Positions 1 through 8,097 of a stretch of 64,000 nt of DNA are shown here, piece by piece. Every line of letters starts with the position of its first letter. The first letter of the stretch is position 1. Made by a program: the position numbers and the translations under genes. This DNA comes from Roseimaritima sediminicola. GTDB lineage: Bacteria > Planctomycetota > Planctomycetia > Pirellulales > Pirellulaceae. Location: assembly GCF_009618275.1 (NCBI RefSeq), contig NZ_WIAD01000002.1, positions 1 to 64,000 of the forward strand. Reading direction: 5' to 3'. Below the pieces are notes generated by a model. It ran no database searches. It worked only from the letters and a program-made list of their open reading frames with translations, and was not told where the DNA came from.

Positions 1-94
1 CCTGCTCCAAAGTAGCTTGGCGTCCCGGCCGAGCCCCTACCACCTCCTCGGCCAACACAGCCGAGCTACGATCCCTCCGCAACGGCCCACTCTC

Positions 95-2692
95 ATGACA
101 CCCATGGTCTTCACGCGTACCGCTGGACTGCTTCTTCTCGGTCTCTGGACCACTGGGTCGGTGGCCGCAGCCGCTCCGGTGCAAGCGGCCGCCTCGGACC
201 CGGCGGACGAGCGGCAGGGCCAGATGCGGCAGGGCGAGTTCACCGACAGCGAGATCTTTCCGGGCACGACGCGTACCTACCGCGTCTATGTCCCGGCCCA
301 GTACGACGCCAGCCAGGAGGCGGCGTTGATGGTCTTTATGGACGGTCGCAACTACGCCAAAGCTTCGGGGCCGTTTCGTATTCCCCGGGTTTTCGATCAG
401 CTGATCGCCGCGGGCCAGATGCCGGTCACGATCGCCGTCTTCGTCGATCCGGGAACGATTTCCGCCACCAAGGCCGGTGCGGCAAACCGCAGCAATCGTT
501 CCTTCGAATACGACTCTTTGGGTGATCGCTACGCCCGTTTCCTTATCGACGAATTGCTGCCTGTGGCACTAGAGGGCCTGAACGTGTCGACCGATCCGGC
601 CGAGCGGGCGGTCGGTGGCATCTCCTCCGGAGCCATCGCGGCGTTCACCGTCGCTTGGGAGCGTCCCGACCAGTTCGGCAAGGTGCTCAGCCACATCGGC
701 AGCTACACGAATATCCGCGGCGGAGGGGCGTATCCCGGTTTGATCCGCCAAACTAAATCCCAACCCAAACCCATCAAAGTCTACCTGCAGGACGGACGCG
801 ACGACCTGGACAATCTGCACGGTCATTGGCCCTTGGGCAACGAAGACATGGCGGCCGCCCTGCAGTTCGCCGGGTACACGTACAAGTTGGAAATGACCGA
901 TGGCGGACACAGTGGCAAATGGGCGGGCGAACGTTTGCCTGCCGCGCTCCGGTGGCTGTGGTCCGACAGCGCGGAGTCCACGAATCGGACCGCCCAGCAA
1001 ACCAAACCGGATTGGCAACCCCATCCCGATGCCCTGGTCAAATCAGACGTCCCTCAGGGTAAGGTTCACAAGATGCCGCCATGGCGGTCAAAGGTCCTGG
1101 CGAACACGGTTCGCGACTGGGCGATCTACGTCCCGGCCCAGTACGATCCGCAAACCCCCGCCGCATTGATGGTGTTTCAGGATGGGCAGTCCTTCCTGAA
1201 TCCCAAAGGCCGCTGGCGGGTCCCCGTGGTGTTCGACAATCTGATTGCCAGCGGTGACATGCCCCCGACGATTGCGGTGTTCTTAAATCCAGGACACGAC
1301 ACCACCAAGCCGCGACGGCCCGGCGGAAAGCCCTCGGATCGCGGTTTGGAGTACGACAGTTTGGGCGATCGCTACGCCCGCTTCCTCGCTGAGGAAATCC
1401 TTCCGGAAGTCCGCCGGCAGTACAACCTTTCGGACGATCCCTCCCTGCACGCGATCGGTGGTTCCAGCTCTGGCGGGATCTGTTCATTCACCGTCGCCTG
1501 GGAACGTCCCGAGCTGTTTCGCAAAGTGTTCTCCAATGTCGGCAGCTTTGTGAATTTACGCGGTGGCGATGCCTATCCCGGCCTGGTCCGCAAAACGGAA
1601 CCCAAACCACTGCGAGTTTACATGGCCGACACCAGCGGCGATCTGGACAACCCTTTCGGCCACTGGCCCATCGCCAACCGGCGCATGGCGGCCGCCCTCA
1701 ACTACATGGGTTACGACGTCCGTTTCGACTGGGCCGAAGGCTACAGCCATAGCGCGGATTTCGCTGGCGAACGATTCCCCGAGGCCATGCGTTGGCTGTG
1801 GCGCAGCGAATCGCACCGGCGCGTCATCGATACGTCGGATGATTTGAAAGGCGACCTGACTCTGCTGGAGTTGCTGATTCCGGGTGAAGACTGGCAGGTC
1901 GTCGCCGATGACCTGGGCTTTGTCGATGCCCCCTGTGCGGATGAACAAGGCAATTTTTACTTTTGCGATATGCGTGCCCCGGCCGTGTATCGCCTCGACC
2001 CCGAAGGCAACCGACACCTCATCTGCGAAGAGGCGGTCAGCGGTTTGGAGTTCGGTCCCGACGGTCGCCTGTTTGCCTGTCAAGCTGGAAAGAAACGCGT
2101 CATCACGATCGATCCGGACAGCGGACAGGTCGAGGAAGTGGCCAGCGGGTTCGCGCCCAACGACCTCGCGATCGCATCGGACGGCAATCTTTACATCACC
2201 GAAACTCGGCAACAAAAGATCGTTCGGGTGAACCCCGACAGCGGTGCCGTGCTAGCCTTGCCGACCGAGATCGCGGGGCCCAATGGTATCGCCCTGTCGC
2301 CCGACGAAGGGACGCTGGCCGTATCGGACCACCGCGGTCCGCACGTCTGGATGTTTCGCGTGCAAGCCGACGGCAGTTTGGATGCGGCGATGCCTTCGAT
2401 GAGTGTGCGTCTGCCCATCGATGCCGAGGGCGAGTTCCGGTTTAACCAGCCGCCCCCATATCTGACTCGCTCGCGAGGCGATGGCATGGCGGTCGACTCC
2501 CGCGGCCGCTACTACGTCACCACCGCCGTGGGCATTCAGATTTTTGACCCCACCGGGCGGCTCTGCGGCGTGTTGCCAGCGCCGCGCGGTGACCAGCCGT
2601 TGGTCAGCTGCGCCATCGGCGGCCCCGCCGGGCAATACCTGTACGTGGCCAACGGCAACGCCGTGCTCCGGCGGAAGTTGCAAGTCCGCTAG
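95..2692 (+). CDS. Exported tandem esterase / SMP-30-type beta-propeller fusion protein
   Basis: An exported protein of about 865 residues with three parts. Two successive enterochelin-esterase-like alpha/beta-hydrolase domains (about residues 40-310 and 330-590) are clear duplicates: both contain YVPAQYD, a nucleophile elbow (GISSG near 622-636, GSSSG near 1456-1470), AFTVAWERP or SFTVAWERP, and a distal His followed by AGER and RWLW. The last 270 residues repeat short D-G-N-x-Y units as in SMP-30/gluconolactonase propellers. The frame is open from 17, but ATG 95 (or 104) starts a good signal peptide (hydrophobic core GLLLLGLW, Ala-rich cleavage region), so I prefer it. Its stop overlaps the stop of the convergent lepA gene. 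Likely a periplasmic ester or lactone hydrolase; the substrate cannot be read from sequence. Confidence 0.85.
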   Translation: MTPMVFTRTAGLLLLGLWTTGSVAAAAPVQAAASDPADERQGQMRQGEFTDSEIFPGTTRTYRVYVPAQYDASQEAALMVFMDGRNYAKASGPFRIPRVFDQLIAAGQMPVTIAVFVDPGTISATKAGAANRSNRSFEYDSLGDRYARFLIDELLPVALEGLNVSTDPAERAVGGISSGAIAAFTVAWERPDQFGKVLSHIGSYTNIRGGGAYPGLIRQTKSQPKPIKVYLQDGRDDLDNLHGHWPLGNEDMAAALQFAGYTYKLEMTDGGHSGKWAGERLPAALRWLWSDSAESTNRTAQQTKPDWQPHPDALVKSDVPQGKVHKMPPWRSKVLANTVRDWAIYVPAQYDPQTPAALMVFQDGQSFLNPKGRWRVPVVFDNLIASGDMPPTIAVFLNPGHDTTKPRRPGGKPSDRGLEYDSLGDRYARFLAEEILPEVRRQYNLSDDPSLHAIGGSSSGGICSFTVAWERPELFRKVFSNVGSFVNLRGGDAYPGLVRKTEPKPLRVYMADTSGDLDNPFGHWPIANRRMAAALNYMGYDVRFDWAEGYSHSADFAGERFPEAMRWLWRSESHRRVIDTSDDLKGDLTLLELLIPGEDWQVVADDLGFVDAPCADEQGNFYFCDMRAPAVYRLDPEGNRHLICEEAVSGLEFGPDGRLFACQAGKKRVITIDPDSGQVEEVASGFAPNDLAIASDGNLYITETRQQKIVRVNPDSGAVLALPTEIAGPNGIALSPDEGTLAVSDHRGPHVWMFRVQADGSLDAAMPSMSVRLPIDAEGEFRFNQPPPYLTRSRGDGMAVDSRGRYYVTTAVGIQIFDPTGRLCGVLPAPRGDQPLVSCAIGGPAGQYLYVANGNAVLRRKLQVR

Positions 2693-4488
2693 CGTTCTTT
2701 GTCGGCTCGCAGCACCGAGACGAAAGCTTTCTGCGGGATGGTCACGCTGCCGAACTGCTTCATCTTGGCCTTGCCCTTCTTTTGTTTCTCGAGCAGTTTC
2801 TTCTTTCGCGTAATATCGCCGCCGTACAATTTCGCCGTCACGTCTTTGCGGTACGGTTGAATCGTCGCCCGCGCGATGATCGTCCCGCCGATCGCACCCT
2901 GGATCGGGATTTTGAACTGGTGGCGAGGAATCGCTTCGGCCAGTTGCTCGCAGTAGTGCAGGGCCCGGGCGCGAGCCTTGTCCCGATGGACCAGGTAGGA
3001 AAGCGCGTCGACCGGTTCCTTGTTGACCAGGATGTCCACTTTGACGATGTCCGTGGACCGATACTCGATCGCGACGTAATCGAACGAACCATAGCCTCGC
3101 GTAATCATCTTCAGCTTGTCGTAGAAGTCGAACAGCACCTCGCCCAGCGGCATTTCGCTGGTCACTTCGACGCGACCGGCAGCCAGGTAGGCCATCGTCT
3201 GCGAGTCGGAGCGATGTTCGCGGCATAACTCCATCACCGGACCGACGTATTCCTCGGGGATCAGGATCGACGCCTTGATATAGGGTTCCGAAGCCGCTCG
3301 GATGTTCGTCGGATCGGGCCAATTGCTGGGGTTGTCGACTTCCACCGTGGTGCCGTCGTTCAATTCCAGGCGGTACAGCACCGAGGGCGCGCTGATGACC
3401 AGGCCGATATCGAACTCCCGTTCCAAGCGTTCCTGGATCACATCCAAGTGCAGCAGGCCCAGGAAGCCACAGCGAAAACCAAAGCCCAACGCCGCGGAAC
3501 TGTCTTTCTCGAACGTCAACGCCGCGTCATTGATCGCCAGTTTTTCCAGGGCCTTGGTCAGGTCCTGGTACTCATCGGTGCTCATCGGATAGATCGACGA
3601 GAACACCACCGACTTGGCCGGTTGGTAGCCGGGAATGGGCTCGGCGGCCGGAGAATCGACCAACGTAATCGTGTCGCCGATCTCGATGTCCTGGACGCTC
3701 TTGACGCCGGCGACGATGTAGCCGACCTCGCCGGCGGTCAATTGGTCCCGTGGTACCGCCTTGAACTGGTTGTATCCCAGTTCGTCCACCTTGTACTGGC
3801 GGTCGGCGTGCATGAAGTGGATTTGATCGCGTGGCCGGAGCGTGCCCTGCATCACGCGGCACTGCAGGATCACGCCGCGATACTTGTCGAAGTGAGCGTC
3901 GAACACCAAGGCCTTCAGCGGAGCGTCTGCGTCACCGGTGGGGCTGGGCAGATGCTTGACGATGCCCTCCAAGACGTCTTCGATGCCCTGACCGGTTTTG
4001 GCGGATACTGGGATCGCCACGAATGGGTCCAGCCCGAGGTCCGCGTCGATCTCCTCGCGGACCCGATCCACGTCGGCCGCCGGCAGGTCGATTTTGTTGA
4101 TGATCGGCAGCAGTTCCAGGTCGTACTCCAGCGCTAGGTAGAGGTTCGCCACGGTCTGCGCCTCAACGCCCTGGGTCGCGTCGACGACCATCAGGGCCCC
4201 CTCACAGGCCATCAGCGACCGCCGTACTTCGTGGGAGAAGTCCACGTGACCGGGTGTGTCGATCAAGTTCAGCTGATACTCTTTGCCATCAGCCGCCTGG
4301 TAATTCAGGGTGATCGTATTGCTTTTGATCGTGATCCCGCGTTCGCGTTCGATTTCCATCGAATCGAGCATTTGCTCGTGTAATTCGCGCTGCGAGATAC
4401 CGCCGCAAGCCTGGATCAGACGATCGGCCAGGGTTGATTTCCCGTGGTCGATATGAGCGATGATGCAAAAATTTCGAATCTGTTTCAT
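2689..4488 (-). CDS. lepA: Elongation factor 4 (LepA), ribosome-associated translational GTPase
   Basis: LepA is a near-universal GTPase that acts on ribosomes during initiation and elongation. The protein is 599 residues, the usual family length. The N-terminus carries the G1 motif AHIDHGKST, then G3 DTPGHVDF and G4 NKIDLP, followed by EF-G-like domains II, III and V. The C-terminal domain unique to LepA is present: KLYGGDITRKKKLLEKQKKG and an end in VSVLRADKER. The ATG at 4488 (MKQIRNFCIIAHIDHGKST) matches the family start. No lepB is adjacent: upstream is a divergent membrane-protein gene, and downstream the stop codons of lepA and the convergent esterase gene overlap. Confidence 0.97.
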   Translation of the reverse strand: MKQIRNFCIIAHIDHGKSTLADRLIQACGGISQRELHEQMLDSMEIERERGITIKSNTITLNYQAADGKEYQLNLIDTPGHVDFSHEVRRSLMACEGALMVVDATQGVEAQTVANLYLALEYDLELLPIINKIDLPAADVDRVREEIDADLGLDPFVAIPVSAKTGQGIEDVLEGIVKHLPSPTGDADAPLKALVFDAHFDKYRGVILQCRVMQGTLRPRDQIHFMHADRQYKVDELGYNQFKAVPRDQLTAGEVGYIVAGVKSVQDIEIGDTITLVDSPAAEPIPGYQPAKSVVFSSIYPMSTDEYQDLTKALEKLAINDAALTFEKDSSAALGFGFRCGFLGLLHLDVIQERLEREFDIGLVISAPSVLYRLELNDGTTVEVDNPSNWPDPTNIRAASEPYIKASILIPEEYVGPVMELCREHRSDSQTMAYLAAGRVEVTSEMPLGEVLFDFYDKLKMITRGYGSFDYVAIEYRSTDIVKVDILVNKEPVDALSYLVHRDKARARALHYCEQLAEAIPRHQFKIPIQGAIGGTIIARATIQPYRKDVTAKLYGGDITRKKKLLEKQKKGKAKMKQFGSVTIPQKAFVSVLRADKER

Positions 4489-4589
4489 ACGGGCTTTGCT
4501 GGTAAAAATAAGAACGCGGGACGCACGTCCGGGGCGGTTGCCTGCCTGGAATTCTAATGAAACCCCGGTCGATCCGACAGGGAATGACT

Positions 4590-5330
4590 ATGTCGACAGA
4601 AAAGCCTTCCCAGATGCAACCGTTGCCCGCCCGCGCCAACACCCTGGTGATGTCCTACCTGAGCATTCGTCGAGCGATCGGCATGACCGGGATCATGCTG
4701 CCGATCATCCTGGGTCCGGTGGGCTGGCTGGTCTTTGACATCGACATCCAGGACAACCTGAGCAGTTATTACCACACCGAGTTGCGGGACGTGTTCGTCG
4801 GCAGCCTGTGCGCGATCGGGATCTTTCTGTTTTGCTATCGAGGCTACGACCGAATCGAGAACTGGACGGCCAATCTGGGCTGCCTGTCGGCTCTGGGCGT
4901 CGCCTTGTTCCCGCTGGATCCGGGCAGCGACCCGCTGCACCAACGCTCCTTGGTCGGTTACCTGCATTCGCTCAGCGGCGGAGTTTTCTTCTTGACCCTG
5001 GCCATGTACTCGCTGTTTCACTTCCCCAGTTCCAGCAGCCAGAAGCACGAGACCGCGCCGCACGAACCGGAACGCAACTTTATCTATCGTACCAGCGGCG
5101 TCGTGATCCTGTTAAGCATGGTCGCGATGGGAGGCTATCTGTTCCTGCTGCCGCCCGACTGGAAAACCCTGTTCAACCGTTACAATTTCTTGTTTTGGAT
5201 GGAATGGTTGGCCGTTTGGGCGTTTGCCACTGCATGGCTGACCAAGGGACGCACCATTCTCGCGGATCTGGCCGTGGACGTGCTGGCGATCCCCAGCAAC
5301 CTGCTGACCAAGCGTCCCCACAAAGATTGA
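4590..5330 (+). CDS. Multi-pass inner-membrane protein of unknown function
   Basis: Not recognised as a named family. The product (246 residues from ATG 4590) has about six hydrophobic segments: GIMLPIILGPVGWLVF, VGSLCAIGIFLFC, LGCLSALGVALFP, a segment around SGGVFFLTLAMYSLF, VVILLSMVAMGGYLFLL and WMEWLAVWAFATAW. Between the first two, DNLSSYYHTELRDVFVG resembles the conserved loop of DUF998-like membrane proteins, a weak match made from memory. In-frame ATGs also exist at 4557 and 4584; I chose 4590 because AGGGA lies six bases upstream. It is divergent from lepA (102 bases between starts) and faces the low-complexity secreted gene across a terminator that serves the opposite strand. Confidence 0.7.
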   Translation: MSTEKPSQMQPLPARANTLVMSYLSIRRAIGMTGIMLPIILGPVGWLVFDIDIQDNLSSYYHTELRDVFVGSLCAIGIFLFCYRGYDRIENWTANLGCLSALGVALFPLDPGSDPLHQRSLVGYLHSLSGGVFFLTLAMYSLFHFPSSSSQKHETAPHEPERNFIYRTSGVVILLSMVAMGGYLFLLPPDWKTLFNRYNFLFWMEWLAVWAFATAWLTKGRTILADLAVDVLAIPSNLLTKRPHKD

Positions 5331-5352
5331 CCCGCGGGCCGCAACCGCGCAT

Positions 5353-5387
5353 CAAAAAACGCCGATCCGTTGTCAACGAATCGGCGT
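5353..5387 (-). terminator. Intrinsic terminator of the Asp/Arg-rich protein gene
   Basis: Read on the minus strand, a 14-base stem (5374-5387 pairing with 5359-5372, one mismatch, very short loop) is followed directly by a run of six T. It lies 67 bases past the stop of the minus-strand gene ending at 5455, so it probably ends that transcript. Confidence 0.75.
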
Positions 5388-5454
5388 ATAGCGAATCGCG
5401 TGTCTAACGGATCACGCGAGTCGAAGCTAGTGCATCGGCCGTGGCACGGTGAAA

Positions 5455-6669
5455 CTAACGACGGTTCTGGTCGCGGTCACGGTCACGGTCACGGTCCTGA
5501 TCGCGGTCGCGCCGGTCCTGATCGCGGTCGCGCCGGTCCTGCTGTTGCTTCAGCGGAAACCGAGTGCGACTCTTCGGTCGTTCCAGCTGGACCGTTTCGT
5601 CATCCACGTTGACTTCCTGGGCGATCAAGGCCTCGCGGCCGTTGACGCGGCCCTGGCGAACCAACAAGCGCACCTCGGTGCCTTGCCCGATATCCAGATC
5701 ATCGAACTTGGAGGCCGGTCCCATGTTCACCGTTTCCTGCTTGCCGCTTTGCGTTTCGACGCGAGCAACCAGGAACGGCTGGTCGAAGCCTCGGAAGCGA
5801 ACCGTGCGGGTTTGCAACACGTCCGCTTTGACGCGTTTCATGCGGTTCTGCTTGGCTTGTCCGTCCTGAGGCGATTTCGGGCGAACCGTTTGTCCGTCGT
5901 GACGAACTTCCTTGGCCAGCAAGACCGTGCGGTCATTGATCCGGGCTTTGGTGCCGCGAACCCGCACGCGGTCGCCCTCGGAGAGGTCCAGTTTCGCCAG
6001 TTCCTCTTCGGTCCCCAAGCACACGACCAACCGCTTGTCGTCGTTGGTGTCGATCTTGGCCAGCTGATGACGCTGGTCCATACCCGCCAACTGCGCCTTC
6101 CGCATCGAATCGATTTCTCCGCTGATCGTCATCATCCGGGACCGTTCGGGTCGCATACGATCCGATCGATCGACCGAGGGCCGACGGCTCTCATGCGACG
6201 GACGATCCTGTTGACTGGAGGCGCGCGCAGAACGCTCCTGTCGCGACTTGCGATCTTGACTGCTCCGGCGAGCCTTTTCCAGATCGTAAACGTAGATCGT
6301 TTCGACTCCGTCGTAGACACCGTCGTTGTTGTAGTCGACCGCCATCGAGACCCAGCCGCGGGGGTCGATCTGGACGCCACGGTCCTGTGCCGAGCGATCG
6401 CCCCGGCGCTGGCGGTCCGAGGTCGATTGCCGATCGGAACGTTGACGGTCCTGCGAAGTCCGATCGCGTTGTTGCTGCCGATCGCTTTGTCGCTGCCGAT
6501 CGCTGTCCTGCTGCCGATCGCTGTCTTGCTGCCGATCCTCGCGTCGATCGGTTCGCTCTTGGCGATCTTGGCGCATGTCGTTGGTGCGGCGGCCGTCTTG
6601 CTGGGCCGCGACTGGTGCGGTGCACACGGCGGTGGACAGCAGCAATGCGGTCAAGTTTCTGAGTTTCAT
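5455..6669 (-). CDS. Secreted Asp/Arg-rich repetitive protein with two repeated OB-like domains
   Basis: Not a recognised named family. The 404 residues begin with a clear signal peptide (MKLRNLTALLLSTAVCTAPVAA). Residues 25-100 and 375-404 are low-complexity Asp/Arg/Gln tracts built on DRQQDSDRQ and RDRDQDR. Residues 105-130 hold VDYNNDGVYDGVET, which resembles a calcium-binding loop. Residues 180-265 and 280-365 look like two copies of one beta-rich domain, each ending in G-x-x-V-R, then R-I/V-N-x-R, then an I/L-A-x-E-V strand (LLAKEVRHDG and LIAQEVNVDD). It lies 62 bases downstream of the Asp/Tyr-rich secreted gene on the same strand and is followed by a terminator, so the two probably form an operon. 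A cell-surface or matrix role is a guess. Confidence 0.75.
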   Translation of the reverse strand: MKLRNLTALLLSTAVCTAPVAAQQDGRRTNDMRQDRQERTDRREDRQQDSDRQQDSDRQRQSDRQQQRDRTSQDRQRSDRQSTSDRQRRGDRSAQDRGVQIDPRGWVSMAVDYNNDGVYDGVETIYVYDLEKARRSSQDRKSRQERSARASSQQDRPSHESRRPSVDRSDRMRPERSRMMTISGEIDSMRKAQLAGMDQRHQLAKIDTNDDKRLVVCLGTEEELAKLDLSEGDRVRVRGTKARINDRTVLLAKEVRHDGQTVRPKSPQDGQAKQNRMKRVKADVLQTRTVRFRGFDQPFLVARVETQSGKQETVNMGPASKFDDLDIGQGTEVRLLVRQGRVNGREALIAQEVNVDDETVQLERPKSRTRFPLKQQQDRRDRDQDRRDRDQDRDRDRDRDQNRR

Positions 6670-6731
6670 CTGTATTCTCGCTTCTTCAAGAGGTCTTGCG
6701 AATTTCCTAAGTGACGATTCAGCGGCGGGGC

Positions 6732-7196
6732 CTAGAAGGCGTCGTACCAGCCATCGAACACGCCGTTGTCGTCGTACCAGTCGCTGGTGTAGTAGTTGTC
6801 GTAGTAGCCGTATCCGTAGTCGTAGTCGTCGAAGTCGTAGCCGTCATCGAGACCGTAGTTGTCGCCGTAGGCGTAGTCGTCGTCCCCGTAGTAGTCTTCT
6901 TGGTAGTCGTCGTTGTCGTAGTAATCGCTGTCGTAGTAGTCGTTGTCGTAGTAGTCGTTATCGTCGTCGTCGTATTCGTAATCGTCGTAGTCGAGGTCGT
7001 CGTAGTCGTCCTCGCCCTGGTAGTAGTCTTCGATCTCGGTGTCATTGCCATCGAACCAGTCACTCGGATCGTACCACTCGTCTTCGGCAACGTATCCGGC
7101 ACCTGGCACATACTGCTGAGCGGTCGCCTGGGGAAGACTCAGCGGGACCAGAGCACACGCGGCGCTGGCGAGCCACCATTTCAAATTGATCTTCAT
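6732..7196 (-). CDS. Secreted Asp/Tyr-rich acidic protein
   Basis: A 154-residue protein with a signal peptide (MKINLKWWLASAACALVPLSLPQATAQ). By hand count the mature 127 residues contain about 42 Asp and 31 Tyr, in runs such as DYYDNDYYDSDYYDNDDY, and almost no basic residues. It ends in DWYDDNGVFDGWYDAF, whose NGVFDG recalls NDGVYDG of the next gene. The frame is open to 7319, but ATG 7196 begins the signal peptide. The codons are mostly GAC and TAC, so the DNA is a long GTA/GTC-type tract on the plus strand that also opens false frames there. Function unknown; extreme acidity with Tyr suggests metal or calcium binding, crosslinking, or partnering the Arg-rich neighbour. Confidence 0.75.
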   Translation of the reverse strand: MKINLKWWLASAACALVPLSLPQATAQQYVPGAGYVAEDEWYDPSDWFDGNDTEIEDYYQGEDDYDDLDYDDYEYDDDDNDYYDNDYYDSDYYDNDDYQEDYYGDDDYAYGDNYGLDDGYDFDDYDYGYGYYDNYYTSDWYDDNGVFDGWYDAF

Positions 7197-7620
7197 GTTT
7201 TGTTCTCCGTGTTCAGGGAAAGCGTCTGGAACAATCTGTCCGGCTCGGCGAAACAAGCGTTTACATCCGAGCCTGCTGCGGGGAGTGCTAAGCACGCACC
7301 CTGTCGATGTCGCCAACAAAGCATCAAATGGCGCGCCAGGGTGGGACGAACCAGCCAGGAATCGCTAGAAAGCCGCAGCGGTGGCGAGGGGCTGTTCGCT
7401 GCCTGAACAGCCTGCGCGATTAGCGTGCGCACCTTGCGTTCGGATTTGCGTTGCCGACGCCGGAGGTCCGTTCGACGTGCGTCGCGTTCGCTAAACTTTG
7501 GTTCAGCATCCGATCATGCGGTGCTTCGAGTGGACAGAGTTGCTACGATCGTGGTGACCGCAAACACACACGCTTCCGACGTTTGCAATCCGTTCTCTCC
7601 CTCCCCCCAAGGCGACAATT
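7197..7620. other. Intergenic stretch between divergent secreted-protein genes
   Basis: The 424 bases separate the minus-strand Asp/Tyr-rich gene from the plus-strand rhodanese lipoprotein gene and must hold promoters for both. Short open frames here have no coding character. I see no hairpin, tRNA or recognisable operator. Confidence 0.5.
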
Positions 7621-8055
7621 ATGAGAGTGTGTTTTCTGCTGCTCCTGATGGCCGTTTCGATCGGCTGCTCCGACCGCGACACCGCGGTTAGCACCGCAGA
7701 GCCCTCGGCACCCGCTTCCGATGCGACGGCACAAGATGTCTCGGCAACGGAGACAGATGACTCCGCGACGGAGGCCAGCACGATGCCGGGGGAAGCGGCG
7801 TTGGTCATCGATGTGCGCAGCCAGAACGAGTGGGACGATGGCCATGTGGCCCAGGCCGTGCATATTCCCCACACCGAGATCGCGGATCAGATCGACCAGC
7901 ACACCACCGACAAGGATCGCAAGATCGTCGTCTACTGCGCCGCCGGCGTGCGTGCCCAGCGTGCCAAGGAGTCGCTCGAGGACCTGGGGTTCACCGATGT
8001 GGAGAACGCCGGCGGATTGGACGACGTCCGGCAAAGGTATGAAATGACCGAGTAA
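7621..8055 (+). CDS. Rhodanese-domain lipoprotein
   Basis: A 144-residue exported lipoprotein with a single rhodanese (sulfurtransferase) domain. The N-terminus is a lipoprotein signal with lipobox VSIGC near residues 12-16, followed by a Ser/Thr/Ala/Asp-rich linker to about residue 58. The rhodanese core follows: VIDVRSQNEWDDGH, then the active-site loop YCAAGVRAQ with the persulfide-carrying Cys, then GFTDVENAGG. AAGGCG lies a few bases before ATG 7621. The domain is intact, so sulfur transfer or periplasmic thiol chemistry is plausible; the acceptor is unknown. It is transcribed in the same direction as the FAD oxidoreductase 42 bases downstream, which may be co-transcribed. Confidence 0.88.
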   Translation: MRVCFLLLLMAVSIGCSDRDTAVSTAEPSAPASDATAQDVSATETDDSATEASTMPGEAALVIDVRSQNEWDDGHVAQAVHIPHTEIADQIDQHTTDKDRKIVVYCAAGVRAQRAKESLEDLGFTDVENAGGLDDVRQRYEMTE

Positions 8056-8097
8056 TCGCGGCACCGCAAGCATGGCTATCGCCTACCGGAATTGAGC

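Noticed and set aside
6719-7111. Thr-rich minus-strand frame and Val-rich plus-strand frame over the Asp/Tyr gene
   Set aside because: They are other readings of the GAC/TAC codon tract of the real gene at 6732-7196 and have no signal peptide or motif.
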